Part shown: in pieces, positions 1-9,072 of the stretch
Layout: the number at the start of each line of letters is the position of its first letter
Position numbering within the stretch: the stretch's first letter is position 1
NCBI RefSeq assembly: GCF_019219825.1
Contig: NZ_JAHUXH010000001.1
Location: 662,486-726,485, forward strand
DNA from: Streptomyces sp. TRM70350
GTDB lineage: Bacteria > Actinomycetota > Actinomycetes > Streptomycetales > Streptomycetaceae
DNA length: 64,000 bases
Direction of reading: 5' to 3'
Notes under the pieces: generated by a model
The model's input: the letters and a program-made list of their open reading frames with translations, nothing else
Told to the model about the DNA's origin: nothing
Database searches by the model: none
Position numbers and translations under genes: made by a program

Positions 1-478
1 TCGCACCGGCGGCCCGCAGTGGCGGAGCGACGTGACGCCCCACCGGCCCTGCCCCAGTGGCAGGCCCTCCTCACCCGCGCCGTCCTGCCCGGCGCCACCA
101 CTGTCGCCGCGACCCGGTCGTGTGCGGTGCTCGCCAGCAGGGCAGCGGTTGCGCATGGGCTGCCCGCCGGACTTGGCGCGGGTGCGGTGAACCCGCGCTT
201 CCTCATGCGTTGGGGCGCGCAGCGGCCCGCTGGGCGGCCACGCTCGCGGTCAAGGCCAGGGCGCGCGGACTGGTGCGCGGCGCCCTGATCGCCGTACACG
301 CTCCGGCCTGCCCCGGTGTCCTGCGGTTACCGCACGTCCCCGGCGCATACCCGGCCGCCCCTCACGTCGCGGCCGGCGGACATCCGGCGGTCCACGCCAC
401 TGTGACCCGGCCGGGGCGTTTTCGCCGTGCCCACCTCAGGTAGGACTCCGGAAGTCGGCTCGGACGAGGGGGAGTGGC
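1..478. other. Gene-free left edge
   Basis: I recognise no gene here. Open frames exist on both strands, but their translations are arginine/proline/alanine-rich with no family motif, as expected of GC-rich non-coding DNA. A good ribosome binding site (GAGGGGGAG, 466-474) ends the stretch and belongs to the proteasome subunit gene. A neighbouring gene beyond the window edge cannot be excluded. Confidence 0.5.
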
Positions 479-1333
479 ATGGCAGGACATGACAGCGCCG
501 GACGACTGGGGGACGAGTTCCGCGTCCCCGGCAGCTCGTCCTTCACGGAGTTCCTCGCGGCGCACCGCCCGGAGTTGCTGCCCATGCGCCGCCCCCTTCC
601 CGACGGCGTCCGCGCGGCCGACGGCCGGTTCCCGCACGGCACCACCGTGCTGGCACTCGCCTACCGGGACGGCGTGCTGATCGCCGGGGACCGCAGGGCC
701 ACCATGGGCAACGTCATCTCCCAGCGGGACCTGGAGAAGGTGCACCCCGCGGACGACCACACCGCCGTCGCCTTCGCCGGCAGCGTCGGGCTCGCCGTGG
801 ACATGGTGAAGCTGTACCAGGTCGAGCTGACGCACTTCGAGAAGATCGAGGGCACCCCGATGACCTTCAGCGCGAAGGCGACCCGGCTGGCCGGCATGAT
901 CCGGCAGAACCTCGGTCAAGCCATGCAGGGCCTCGCCGTCGTGCCGCTCCTCGCCGGTTACGACGTCAGGGGCGCCGGGCGCGCGCGGGGCCGCATCTTC
1001 GGCTTCGACGTCGCCGGCGGCGCGTACGAGAAGTCGGACTTCCACGCCGAGGGCTCCGGCTCGCCGTACGCGCGGGGCGCGTTGAAGAAGCTGTTCCGCC
1101 CGGGCATGTCCCGGCGCGAGGCCGCCCTGGCCGCCCTGCAGGCCCTGTACGACGCGGCCGACGACGACTCCGCGACCGGCGGCCCGGACCTCAGCCGCCG
1201 CATCTTCCCGGTCGTCTCCGTCATCACCGAGGACGGCTTCGAACGCCTGCCCGCGCAGGAGACGGGGGAACTGGCCCACGAGATGGTCGAACAACGCCGC
1301 ACCCGCCCCGACGGGCCCAACGCGGCGCCCTGA
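479..1333 (+). CDS. prcB: Orphan proteasome beta subunit (PrcB paralogue)
   Basis: This is the catalytic beta subunit of the actinobacterial 20S proteasome (Ntn-hydrolase, peptidase family T1). The start is set by GAGGGGGAG five bases upstream. The precursor is 284 aa, with a propeptide of about 54 residues ending in His-Gly before the nucleophile Thr55. Numbered from that Thr, Asp17 (GDRRAT) and Lys33 (DLEKV) are both present, so the active site looks intact. The motifs AMQGLAVVPL, YDAADDDSA and VSVITEDGF match PrcB proteins. The usual neighbours dop, pup, prcA and pafA are absent, and the propeptide and C-terminus diverge from what I recall of the main Streptomyces PrcB. I infer a second, stand-alone copy. 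Its alpha partner is unknown. It converges on the peptidase gene with nine bases between stop codons. Confidence 0.93.
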   Translation: MAGHDSAGRLGDEFRVPGSSSFTEFLAAHRPELLPMRRPLPDGVRAADGRFPHGTTVLALAYRDGVLIAGDRRATMGNVISQRDLEKVHPADDHTAVAFAGSVGLAVDMVKLYQVELTHFEKIEGTPMTFSAKATRLAGMIRQNLGQAMQGLAVVPLLAGYDVRGAGRARGRIFGFDVAGGAYEKSDFHAEGSGSPYARGALKKLFRPGMSRREAALAALQALYDAADDDSATGGPDLSRRIFPVVSVITEDGFERLPAQETGELAHEMVEQRRTRPDGPNAAP

Positions 1334-1342
1334 CAGCGGGGT

Positions 1343-2035
1343 TCAGTGAGCGAGCCGCCGAGGTGTCACGCCCCGCTCCACCGCCTCACCCCGACCGTCC
1401 GGCTCCACCCGGTACAGCCGGGCGCCCGGCGTACCCTCCCTGAACAACGCCCCCACTCCGTCGTCCACACCCCACCCGGCGGGCAGCGCACCGGCCGCCA
1501 CGGCCGCCCGGTACGAGGGACGGCGGCCGGGCTCGCTGTCGTAGTGCGGGCAGACCGACCCGGGGAGCAGACCCAGCCCGTCCGGCAGAGAGGTGAGCGG
1601 GCCGAACGAGTCGGTGTGGGAGCCCTCGGCCCAGCAGTTGGCGCCGGCGCTGATCCCGCACAGCAGAGTCCCGCGGTCGTAGGCCTCGGCGAGCACCCGG
1701 TCGACGCCGTGTGTGCGCCAGACGGCCAGCAGGTTGGCGGTGTTGCCGCCGCCGACGTACACCACGTCCTGTCCGAGGAGGAACTCGCGCAGTGCGGAGT
1801 CGTCCGACTCCCGCCGGAACAGCGGCAGCACGGACGGCTCGCACCGCCGGGGCCCGAACGCGGCGAGGAACCGCTCGACGTAGCCGAGCGCGTCGCCGCT
1901 CGCGGTGGGGACGAAGCACACCCTCGGCCTGGACGCGCGCACCTGGCCGAGCACCCAGTCGTCAAGCAGCCCGTCCTCGTCGGTGGAGAACCCTCCGCCG
2001 AGCAGCGCCAGACGACGAGGGGGAGCGGCGGTCAC
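1343..2035 (-). CDS. pepE: Peptidase E-like serine peptidase (family S51)
   Basis: A cytoplasmic member of the class I glutamine amidotransferase-like fold, peptidase family S51. Characterised family members are aspartyl dipeptidases or cyanophycinases. The nucleophile sits in the elbow GISAG (near residue 129). VVYVGGGNTANLL and the following CPHYDSE segment (a histidine found in PepE proteins) are also present. Length of about 230 aa matches PepE. GGGAGG lies only one base from the ATG at 2041 but seven bases from the in-frame GTG at 2035, so I prefer GTG. No operon partner is evident; the gene upstream is separated by about 60 bp. The precise substrate is not deducible. Confidence 0.85.
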   Translation of the reverse strand: MTAAPPRRLALLGGGFSTDEDGLLDDWVLGQVRASRPRVCFVPTASGDALGYVERFLAAFGPRRCEPSVLPLFRRESDDSALREFLLGQDVVYVGGGNTANLLAVWRTHGVDRVLAEAYDRGTLLCGISAGANCWAEGSHTDSFGPLTSLPDGLGLLPGSVCPHYDSEPGRRPSYRAAVAAGALPAGWGVDDGVGALFREGTPGARLYRVEPDGRGEAVERGVTPRRLAH

Positions 2036-2093
2036 GAGCATGCCTCCCGGGCGCGGGACGGGAACGTCGGGGGAAGACCCAGTCTGCCAGTGC

Positions 2094-3047
2094 TCACACC
2101 CTCAGCTGTCCCCGCCACTTGGCGATCTCCTTCGCCGGGTCCCCGGTGTACGACCAGGGAGTCCGGGTGCACCGGCGGCCGAGCACGCGGAGCAGTTCGG
2201 CGGCGATGTCGAAGGCTCCGGCGTGACAGGCGGCGTGTGTCAGGTAGTTGACGTCGCGCAGCTCGACCGGGGTGACCGGGGTGTCCGGGCGCTCGAGGAT
2301 CCAGCGCTGCCAGGTGCGGCGTACGTCGCTGACGGCGCCGTCGTGGTCCCAGTGCTGGCCGAGACCGACGGCGGAGCGGTGGCCGCGCGCGGCGTCCAGG
2401 GCGTAGCGGAACTCCTCGACGCGGGCGTACTGCACCAGCACCGGCAGCGCGCAGCCGGGCGGGGCCACTCCGGCGGCGTCGCGGGCGAAGTCGTACATCA
2501 GGCCGTGGGTGCCGTGCCAGCGCGCGGAGTAGTAGTGCAGGATCTGGAGGTGGCCCTCCATGCTGTACGGGTCGCGCTGGTGCAACTCGTCCCACCAGCG
2601 GGCCAGTTCGCGTCGGCGTACCCCCTGCGGGTACAGGCGGGCCACGGAGATCAGCGAGGTCCACGGCGTCGGGTCCGCCGGGTACGCCTCTGTGGCGCGC
2701 ATGCAGGCCAGCACCGTGCTGTCGATGCGTTCCCGGTCGATCGGCACGCCCCGGCCCGCCGCGATGGCCAGGTTGAACGCCCGGGCCGTCTCGGTCGCGG
2801 CCCGCAGGACCAGCGCGTCGGCGCTGTGCGGTTCGGCGGCCAGCCAGGACTCCACCGCCGAACTGCTCGCGCAGGCCTGCGCGAGCATCCGCACCCGGTG
2901 CCCCCGCAGGAGCCAGTCGGGGCCGGTGGACCGCAGCAGTTCGCGCAGCCCCTGCCAGCGGCCGATGACGATGTCGTGGCGGGCCGCGGTGAGGTCCGCG
3001 TCCCCGCAGTCGGGGTCGAAGTCGGGGGCGAAGCGGTCGCGCGCCAT
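2094..3047 (-). CDS. Hypothetical helical-repeat-like protein, co-transcribed with permease
   Basis: A 317-aa soluble protein I cannot name. It is rich in helical segments with conserved-looking aromatic and histidine residues (ARWWDELHQRDPYSMEGHLQ, YLTHAACHAGAFDIAAELL), giving a TPR- or HEAT-like impression without a clear repeat. No signal peptide or membrane segment is visible. It starts eleven bases after the stop of the APC permease gene on the same strand, with a weak AAAGAGA Shine-Dalgarno, so the two are probably one transcript. A role linked to amino-acid uptake or use is only an inference from that position. Confidence 0.75.
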   Translation of the reverse strand: MARDRFAPDFDPDCGDADLTAARHDIVIGRWQGLRELLRSTGPDWLLRGHRVRMLAQACASSSAVESWLAAEPHSADALVLRAATETARAFNLAIAAGRGVPIDRERIDSTVLACMRATEAYPADPTPWTSLISVARLYPQGVRRRELARWWDELHQRDPYSMEGHLQILHYYSARWHGTHGLMYDFARDAAGVAPPGCALPVLVQYARVEEFRYALDAARGHRSAVGLGQHWDHDGAVSDVRRTWQRWILERPDTPVTPVELRDVNYLTHAACHAGAFDIAAELLRVLGRRCTRTPWSYTGDPAKEIAKWRGQLRV

Positions 3048-3058
3048 CGGGGTCTCTT

Positions 3059-4531
3059 TCAGAAGTCGGTGGAGAGACCCTCGTGGCTGCGGGCGCCCGC
3101 GGCCGCGTGGCCGTCGGGTGGGTAGTCCGGCGCGATGGCCCGGGTAGCGTCCAGCCGGTACGGGCGGTAGTAGTCGCTGCCCCGGTGCCAGTACCAGAGC
3201 ATCGGCACCACGCCCACGGCGAGCCCGCCGACGCCGATCGCGACCGCCGCCGCGCTCAACTCGCCCAGGGACTCCACGAAGCCCCAGAACATGAACAGCG
3301 AGCCCAGCAACGGCCACACCCCGCCGAGCAGGAAGTGCGCCGGCGAGCGGAGCAGCATCCCCCGGTAGGCGGCGACCGCGGCGAGGCCCGCCAGGCCGTA
3401 GTACACCGCGATCTGCAGACCGATCGCCGAGATGGCCTCGGACAGGATGTCGCCCACCGAGCCCAGCGCATTGGCGGCGACGAACAACGCCAGCGCCACC
3501 GCGCCGACCACGGTGACCGCCACCCACGGCGTGTTCCACCGGCGGTGCACCCGGCCCAGCGCGGCCGGCATCGTACGGTCCCGGCCCATCGCGAACAGTG
3601 ACCGCGTGACCTGGATCAGCGTCGTCTCCAGCGTGGCGATGGTGGACAGCATCACCGCCACGACGATCAGCTTGCCGCCCCAGCCCGGCCAGATCTCGTC
3701 GCCCAGCACGGCCAGCACGTCCGAGCCGCTCTCCTCGATCTGCCGGGTGGAGAGCACGATGTTCACGGCGATGGTGAACACCAGGAACAGCAGGAAGACG
3801 ATGCCGACGCCGATGAGCCCCGCGAGGCCCGTCGTACGGCGGCTGTTGCGGGTCTCCTCGCTGAGATTGCAGGCGACGTCCCAGCCCCAGTAGTAGAACG
3901 CCGCGACCAGCGCGCCCGAAGCGAAGCCCGACAGGCCGTCGAAGTGTCCGAACCCGAGCCAGGACCAGTCGAACGCGCGGGCGTTGTCCGAGTGCAGCAG
4001 GGCCAGCACCGCGAAGACCGCGAGGATGACCAGCTCCACACCGGACATCAGCAGCTGCGCGCGCACGGTCAGCCGGGCGCCGCCCAGCACCACCAGCAGC
4101 ATCAGCAGGAACCAGCCCGCGCCGACCACCGAGGCGAGCGCCGTGTCGCCGGCCAGGTCCTCGTCGAACAGGGCCAGCGTCATCGACCCGGCGGGCAGCG
4201 AACCGGCCACCATGAAGATGGTCGCCGACACCACCAGCGCCCAGCCGCTGATGAACCCCAGGAACGGGTGGAGCGTACGGCCCACCCAGGAGTAACTGGC
4301 GCCCGCGTTCACGTCGATACGGCTCAGACGGCTGAACGCCAGTGCGATGCCCAGCATGGGGATCGCGCAGTACAGCAGAGCCGCCGGGCCCGCCAGCCCC
4401 ACCGCCGCGAACAGAACGGCCGTGGTCGCGGCCAGCGAGTACGCGGGGGCGCTGCCCGCGACCGCCATCACCACGGTGTCGAACGTACCCAGGGCGCCTG
4501 CCTGCAGCCCTCTGCCCGTGCTCTTGCTCAT
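3059..4531 (-). CDS. APC-superfamily amino acid permease
   Basis: A 490-aa polytopic membrane protein with about twelve hydrophobic segments. The N-terminal segment GTFDTVVMAVAGSAPAYSLA corresponds to the unwound TM1 substrate-binding region of APC transporters, and NAGASYSWVGR and EETRNSRR match conserved loops. It is expected to import an amino acid or amine by cation symport; specificity cannot be read. I start it at MSKSTGRG, where homology-like sequence begins. The open frame runs further upstream, but those residues are low-complexity and unsupported. It heads a two-gene unit with the hypothetical gene downstream. Confidence 0.88.
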   Translation of the reverse strand: MSKSTGRGLQAGALGTFDTVVMAVAGSAPAYSLAATTAVLFAAVGLAGPAALLYCAIPMLGIALAFSRLSRIDVNAGASYSWVGRTLHPFLGFISGWALVVSATIFMVAGSLPAGSMTLALFDEDLAGDTALASVVGAGWFLLMLLVVLGGARLTVRAQLLMSGVELVILAVFAVLALLHSDNARAFDWSWLGFGHFDGLSGFASGALVAAFYYWGWDVACNLSEETRNSRRTTGLAGLIGVGIVFLLFLVFTIAVNIVLSTRQIEESGSDVLAVLGDEIWPGWGGKLIVVAVMLSTIATLETTLIQVTRSLFAMGRDRTMPAALGRVHRRWNTPWVAVTVVGAVALALFVAANALGSVGDILSEAISAIGLQIAVYYGLAGLAAVAAYRGMLLRSPAHFLLGGVWPLLGSLFMFWGFVESLGELSAAAVAIGVGGLAVGVVPMLWYWHRGSDYYRPYRLDATRAIAPDYPPDGHAAAGARSHEGLSTDF

Positions 4532-4938
4532 GCCTTGCGCTGCTTTCGACTTGCACGACGCGAGGGCGAACGCCCCGACGGCGTAAGGAGTGTGGGGGGG
4601 GTGAACCCGCCACCGACCAAGAGGGATGGCCTCGGGCCCGGGGCGGCAGAAAAGGGGAGGGTGCGGTGATGGCCGCCCTGTTGTCGGACGGTCACACCGT
4701 GTGTGCGAGTGATGATAGCCCCGCGCGTCGGCCGTGCACGATTGATCTCCGTGGAAATCTCGCGGACCGCCACCTGGCCAACTCCGATGCCGGTCAGGTG
4801 CCTTGCCGCCCGAGAAGCGGAACCGGCGTGGCGCGGTGCGATCCGCCGTGCCGGAAGCGCGCATGGAGCGCGCCCGACGGGAAACGCGGACAGGGACCAA
4901 CGCCGAGACCGACGAGCCGACGCAGCAGGGAGGCAGCC
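4532..4938. other. Divergent intergenic region
   Basis: About 400 bp separate the permease (minus) and the DUF5709 gene (plus). The stretch has a locally lower GC segment around 4700-4790 that probably carries the divergent promoters. I could not define a convincing -35/-10 pair. The GGGAGG at 4928-4933 is the Shine-Dalgarno of the DUF5709 gene. No gene is apparent. Confidence 0.5.
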
Positions 4939-5433
4939 ATGGGCAGCGAAGGGACGCGCCCCGAACCGGTGGCGGACGACGCGATGGCCGACGACGTCTA
5001 CCAGCCCACCGGGACCAACGAGGAGCAGGAGGACGCCGCGCCCCTCGACCTGCAGGACGCCGTCGACGAGCGCACGTACGACGACACCCTGGACGAGGGC
5101 TACTCGCCGCCGGAGAAGCCCCTCGGCGTCAGCAAGCACGGCACCACGGCCGCCGAGCAGCACACCGGCGAGACCCTCGGCCGGCGCCTCGCCCAGGAGC
5201 GGCCCGATGTGGCCGAGCCCGCCGGTGACGACATCGGTGACCTCCCCGGTGGCGAGGGCGAGCCGGTCGACCCCGAGGCGGGCGCCGAGCGTGCTGGGCG
5301 CCTGGTGGCCCCGGACGAGGGGGCGCACCCGGACACGACGAAGGAGGCGGTCGCCGAGGACAAGGGCGTCGACGCCGGTGCGGCGGGCGCCGAGGAGGCG
5401 GCCGTGCACGTCGTGGACGAGGACACGACCTGA
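4939..5433 (+). CDS. DUF5709 acidic protein
   Basis: A 164-aa strongly acidic, probably largely disordered protein. The central segment YDDTLDEGYSPPEKPLGVSK followed by GETLGRRLAQERPDV is the hallmark I associate with the actinobacterial DUF5709 family; the C-terminal half is Gly/Asp/Glu-rich. The start is fixed by GGGAGG, five bases from ATG. No signal peptide, membrane segment or catalytic motif is seen. The function of the family is not established. It converges with the transhydrogenase gene, leaving four bases between stops. Confidence 0.85.
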   Translation: MGSEGTRPEPVADDAMADDVYQPTGTNEEQEDAAPLDLQDAVDERTYDDTLDEGYSPPEKPLGVSKHGTTAAEQHTGETLGRRLAQERPDVAEPAGDDIGDLPGGEGEPVDPEAGAERAGRLVAPDEGAHPDTTKEAVAEDKGVDAGAAGAEEAAVHVVDEDTT

Positions 5434-5437
5434 CCCG

Positions 5438-6841
5438 TCAGTCGGCGATGCGGTCGATCTGGCGGAGCTTGTTCGTGGCGTCCAGTGCGGCCACCTTGTA
5501 GGACTCCGCCAAGGTCGGGTAGTTGAACACCGCATCGACCAGGTAGTCGACCGTGCCGCCGCACCCCATCACGGACTGCCCGATGTGGATCAGCTCGGTC
5601 GCCCCCGTGCCGAAGCAGTGCACGCCGAGCAGCGTGCGGTCCTCGGGTGAGACGAGCAGCTTCAGCACGCCGTGCGAGTCCCCGATGATCTGCCCGCGGG
5701 CCAGCTCCCGGTAGCGGGAGACACCGACCTCGAACGGCACCCGGTCCTCGGTGAGCCGGTCCTCCGTACGCCCCACGAAGCTGATCTCCGGGATGGTGTA
5801 GATACCGATGGGCTGGAGGTTGTGCATCCGCCCCACCGGCTCCCCGAAGGCGTGGTACGCCGCCGCCCGCCCCTGCTCCATGGAGGTCGCGGCCAGCGCC
5901 GGATAGCCGATGACGTCGCCGACGGCGTAGATGTGCGGCACCTGCGTCCGGTAGTGCTCGTCGACCGCGATCCGGCCGCGCGCGTCGGCGGCCAGGCCCG
6001 CCCTGTCGAGGTCGAGGCCGTCCGTGAGGCCCTGCCGGCCCGCCGAGTACATCACCGCGTCCGCCGGTATCTTCTTGCCGCTCTCCAGCACGGTCAGGGC
6101 ACCCCGGGGATGCCGCTCGACCGCGGCGACGGTCTCCCCGAACCGGAACGTCACCGCGAGGTCCCGCAGGTGGTACTTGAGCGACTCGACGACCTCGACG
6201 TCGCACATGTCGAGCATCCCGGCCCGCCTCTCGACCACCGTCACCTTGCTGCCGAGGGCGGCGAACATGCTCGCGTACTCCATGCCGATCACCCCCGCAC
6301 CCACGATGACCATGGAGCGCGGGACGCGTTCGAGGGCCAGGACGTTGTCCGAGTCCATGATCGTGCGGCCGTCGAACTCCACGCTGTCCGGCCGGGCCGG
6401 CCGGGTGCCGGTGGCGATCACGATGTGCTCGGCGCTGATCAGCCGCTCCCGGCCGCCGACCTCGTGCAGGGCGACGGTGTGCGGGTCGACGAAGCGGCCC
6501 GTGCCGGAGAACAGGGCGACGTGATTGCGGGACAGCTGGCTGCGGATGACGTCCACCTCGCGGCCGACGACGTGCTGGGTGCGCGCGGTCAGGTCGGCGA
6601 CGGTGATGTCCTCCTTCAGGCGGTAGCTCTGTCCGTACAGGTCGCGCTGGGTGAGACCGGTGAGGTAGAGCACCGCCTCACGCAGCGTCTTGGAGGGGAT
6701 GGTTCCGGTGTGGAGGGAGACCCCGCCGACCATGTCGGGGCGGTCGACGACGGCGACACGGCGGCCCAGCTTGGCCGCGGCGATGGCGGCCTTCTGGCCA
6801 CCGGGGCCGGATCCGAGGACGAGCATGTCGAAGTCGGGCAC
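5438..6841 (-). CDS. sthA: Soluble pyridine nucleotide transhydrogenase
   Basis: A flavoprotein of the pyridine nucleotide-disulfide oxidoreductase family that interconverts NADPH and NADH in the cytoplasm. At 467 aa it has the family length. FAD binds at GSGPGG (residues 10-15) and the second Rossmann motif is [11 protein letters not shown]. Where lipoamide dehydrogenases carry the redox cysteine pair, this protein has Ser42 and Thr47 ([13 protein letters not shown]). Loss of that disulfide is the diagnostic feature of SthA. The C-terminal dimer domain ([34 protein letters not shown]) is intact. I choose the GTG at 6841 because homologues begin with PDFDMLV; upstream residues in the frame look random. 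Confidence 0.93.
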   Translation of the reverse strand: MPDFDMLVLGSGPGGQKAAIAAAKLGRRVAVVDRPDMVGGVSLHTGTIPSKTLREAVLYLTGLTQRDLYGQSYRLKEDITVADLTARTQHVVGREVDVIRSQLSRNHVALFSGTGRFVDPHTVALHEVGGRERLISAEHIVIATGTRPARPDSVEFDGRTIMDSDNVLALERVPRSMVIVGAGVIGMEYASMFAALGSKVTVVERRAGMLDMCDVEVVESLKYHLRDLAVTFRFGETVAAVERHPRGALTVLESGKKIPADAVMYSAGRQGLTDGLDLDRAGLAADARGRIAVDEHYRTQVPHIYAVGDVIGYPALAATSMEQGRAAAYHAFGEPVGRMHNLQPIGIYTIPEISFVGRTEDRLTEDRVPFEVGVSRYRELARGQIIGDSHGVLKLLVSPEDRTLLGVHCFGTGATELIHIGQSVMGCGGTVDYLVDAVFNYPTLAESYKVAALDATNKLRQIDRIAD

Positions 6842-6970
6842 CCTCGGAAGTGTGACAGCCCGACCGGTCCCTCCGTAAGGGCGACAGCCATGGCGCAACC
6901 TCTACGTGGCGTGGGTCAACTCCCGCGGGCCACGGGGGAGCCGGACCTGCGGGCGCTCACCTACGCAGGG

Positions 6971-7177
6971 CTACGGCAGCAGCTTGTCGAGCGCGGCGTC
7001 GCCCTCCTGCGCCAGCTTGCGCCGCGCCCACTCCAGGTTCTTCGGCGTGAGGTCCTTGCCCGAGGCAAGCACCACGTCCTCCGGCGACACGTCCGTGCCG
7101 GTGCGGGTGTGGAGCAGGGCGTCCGGGGTGACGCGGTCCGCGGGCCTCCGGGACGCGTCGGGCTGTGGCGTAGACAT
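6971..7177 (-). CDS. Small conserved hypothetical protein
   Basis: A 68-aa soluble protein of unknown function, of a type I recall being frequent in Streptomyces genomes. The C-terminus SGKDLTPKNLEWARRKLAQE followed by GDAALDKLLP looks like a short amphipathic helix, with a preceding TPDALLHTRTGTDVSPEDVV segment. GGAGGAGCAGAGATC before the ATG gives a strong ribosome binding site and rejects the longer upstream start. It lies alone between sthA and the SpoIIE phosphatase gene, all on the minus strand. Confidence 0.7.
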   Translation of the reverse strand: MSTPQPDASRRPADRVTPDALLHTRTGTDVSPEDVVLASGKDLTPKNLEWARRKLAQEGDAALDKLLP

Positions 7178-7357
7178 GATCTCTGCTCCTCCGGTCCGGG
7201 GGTTCTGCTGTGGACCCGGTGCGGTCATCGGGTCCACTTACACCATTCAACGCCGGAGCACACCCTGCATCCGGAAGGCTCCGCGCCCGGCCTTCTCTGA
7301 AGGCCCGGGAGGGTGCCCGTCGAGAGCCTGTGCTGCCGCGCATCCGCGCCGAGGGAA

Positions 7358-8467
7358 TCAGGGCCGCTCCGGCGGCCGGGGAGCGAGAACGAGCATCGTG
7401 ACGTCGTCGTGGATGCTCCGGGTGTGCCGCAGCAGGTCCTCCCACACGCGGTCGGGCAGGGTGGCGCGGTCGTCCCCGTTCAGCAGCGCCAGCCGCTGGG
7501 TCAGCGGGTAGAACGCGCCGGCCGGGTCACGGGCCTCGAAGACGCCGTCCGAGGCCAGGAAGAGCCGGTCGCCCGGCTCCAGCCGCACGGTGACCCCCCG
7601 GTGCGGGGTGCTGTCGGCGAGGCCCAGCCCCAGCGGCGTACACGCCTCGACCTTGATGTCCGTGGCCGTTCCCGCGCGCAGCAGCACCGGCGGCGGATGC
7701 CCGCAGGCCAGCACCCGGACGGAACGCACGTCGCGGGCGAACTCCAGCAGCACGGCGGTCGCGAACAGATCGGCGTGCCGGGCGGCCGCCGAGTCCACCG
7801 TCAGCCGGCGGTCCAGCCGGCCGGCCACCGACTCCAGGTCCGGCTGGTCGAGCACCGCCTCCCGGAAGGCGCCCAGCAGCGAGGCCACCGTGCCGATGGC
7901 CGCCAGACCGTGCCCCTCGACGTCGCCCAGCACCGCGCGCACCCCGTACGGGCCGTCGCGCACGTCGTAGAAGTCACCGCCGACCAGCGTCCCGCGCTGC
8001 GCCGCCCGGTACAGGCCCGTACAGCGCACCGGGCCGACCGCCTCCGGCAGCGGCGGCAGCAGGGCGCGCTGCGCGGCCTCGGCGGTGGTGCGTTCGAGGT
8101 CGAGCTGGGCGTCGCGGTGACTGCGGACGAAGGACACGAACACGCTCAGCGCGGCGACGAAGCCGAGCGTCCACAGGTCGGTGTCGCCGGGCCGGTTCAG
8201 CTGGAGCGCCGGGATGTTCAGCAGCGTGATCGCCGCCGTGCCGAGGAGCGCCGTCGCCAGCGGCCCGTACGACAGGACGGCCAGCGGCGGGATGGCGCCC
8301 AGCAGGAAGCCGATGTCGAGCGGATCGTGGCTGACCGCCGTCGCCACGGCCACGCCCGCGATCAGGGCCACCGGCAGCACCCGCACCCAGCGTGGCGGCG
8401 GTGCGCCCCGCAGCCAGCCCCGCCGGTCCGGGCGCCGGAGCGGTGACAGGACGTGCGCCGTATCCAC
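7358..8467 (-). CDS. Membrane-anchored SpoIIE-type PP2C phosphatase
   Basis: A 369-aa protein with three N-terminal membrane segments (about residues 28-46, 55-84 and 98-114), a short linker, then a SpoIIE/RsbU-type PP2C domain. Metal-binding motifs are GGDFYD (163-168), GDVEGHG (181-187) and, near the C-terminus, ASDGVFE and DDVTMLVL. Such enzymes typically dephosphorylate anti-anti-sigma factors or related partner-switching proteins. No anti-sigma gene lies nearby, so the partner is unknown. The GTG start is preceded by TAGCGT with exactly six bases between, suggesting a leaderless transcript. Confidence 0.9.
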   Translation of the reverse strand: MDTAHVLSPLRRPDRRGWLRGAPPPRWVRVLPVALIAGVAVATAVSHDPLDIGFLLGAIPPLAVLSYGPLATALLGTAAITLLNIPALQLNRPGDTDLWTLGFVAALSVFVSFVRSHRDAQLDLERTTAEAAQRALLPPLPEAVGPVRCTGLYRAAQRGTLVGGDFYDVRDGPYGVRAVLGDVEGHGLAAIGTVASLLGAFREAVLDQPDLESVAGRLDRRLTVDSAAARHADLFATAVLLEFARDVRSVRVLACGHPPPVLLRAGTATDIKVEACTPLGLGLADSTPHRGVTVRLEPGDRLFLASDGVFEARDPAGAFYPLTQRLALLNGDDRATLPDRVWEDLLRHTRSIHDDVTMLVLAPRPPERP

Positions 8468-8473
8468 AGCACC

Positions 8474-8479
8474 ACGCTA
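8474..8479 (-). promoter_or_regulatory. Putative -10 of a leaderless promoter (SpoIIE phosphatase)
   Basis: TAGCGT ends six bases before the GTG at 8467, and no Shine-Dalgarno is visible. This geometry recurs in front of several other genes in the window (TA followed by G/C-rich bases and T, 6-7 bases before the start codon). Confidence 0.5.
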
Positions 8480-8691
8480 CGCCGGGCCGGGGGTGTCGGT
8501 GCCGGGTGTCATGCGGCCTGCACCGCCGTACAGGACCTGTTCGCCCGCGAACCCGCCCTGGCGAAGCGAAACGACGAGGGCACCGGGAGACGGTGCACGG
8601 CGGGCGCAACGGTCGTCCGGTTTCTGGTTTGACAACGGCTTTTCGGTGCATCCGGTAGGGGAACACAGTTCCGACGGATGGTGGAGGAGAC

Positions 8692-8970
8692 GTGGGCATC
8701 ATCGCCTGGATCCTGATCGGGCTACTGGCCGGTGCCATCGCCAAGCTGCTGCTGCCGGGCAAGGACCCGGGCGGGATCATCATCACGATGCTGATCGGTG
8801 TCGCCGGTGCTCTGCTCGGCGGCTGGCTGGGGATGGTCATTTTCGGCATCGACTCGATCGGCGGGTTCTTCGACCTGTCGACGTGGGTCGCCGCGATCGT
8901 CGGCTCGCTCATCCTGCTCCTGCTGTACCGGGCGTTCACCGGCGGCCGGCGTTCGCACCGGCACGCCTGA
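8692..8970 (+). CDS. GlsB/YeaQ/YmgE family small membrane protein
   Basis: A 92-aa integral membrane protein with three hydrophobic helices and the glycine-rich signature of the transglycosylase-associated/GlsB family (IGLLAGAIAKLLLPGKDPGG, GVAGALLGGWLG). Members are stress-induced in several bacteria, but their molecular role is unclear. The GTG start has GGAGGAGAC immediately upstream. The gene ends before a perfect long hairpin that it shares with the convergent oxidoreductase gene. Confidence 0.9.
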   Translation: MGIIAWILIGLLAGAIAKLLLPGKDPGGIIITMLIGVAGALLGGWLGMVIFGIDSIGGFFDLSTWVAAIVGSLILLLLYRAFTGGRRSHRHA

Positions 8971-9014
8971 GGCGTGACCCCCGAGCAGAGCGGGCCGCGG
9001 CCCGAGAGCCCCCC

Positions 9015-9056
9015 GTGCGGGGGCGCGGAACGGACGTCCGTTCCGCGCCCCCGCAC
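9015..9056. terminator. Perfect bidirectional hairpin terminator
   Basis: A 42-bp perfect inverted repeat: arms of 21 bp (9015-9035 and 9036-9056) with no spacer, beginning GTGCGGGGGCGCGG. It lies between the convergent GlsB-like and Gfo/Idh/MocA genes, 44 bp after one stop and 16 bp after the other. There is no poly-T tract, as is usual in Streptomyces. Confidence 0.85.
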
Positions 9057-9072
9057 TGTCACGACCTGCGGC

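Noticed and set aside
8629..8661. TTGACA with TAGGGG as a sigma-70 promoter for the GlsB-like gene
   Set aside because: The spacing is 21 bp, outside the usual range, and no alternative -10 at 17-18 bp looks convincing. A SigB-type GTTT/GGGTA pair was also tried and did not fit.
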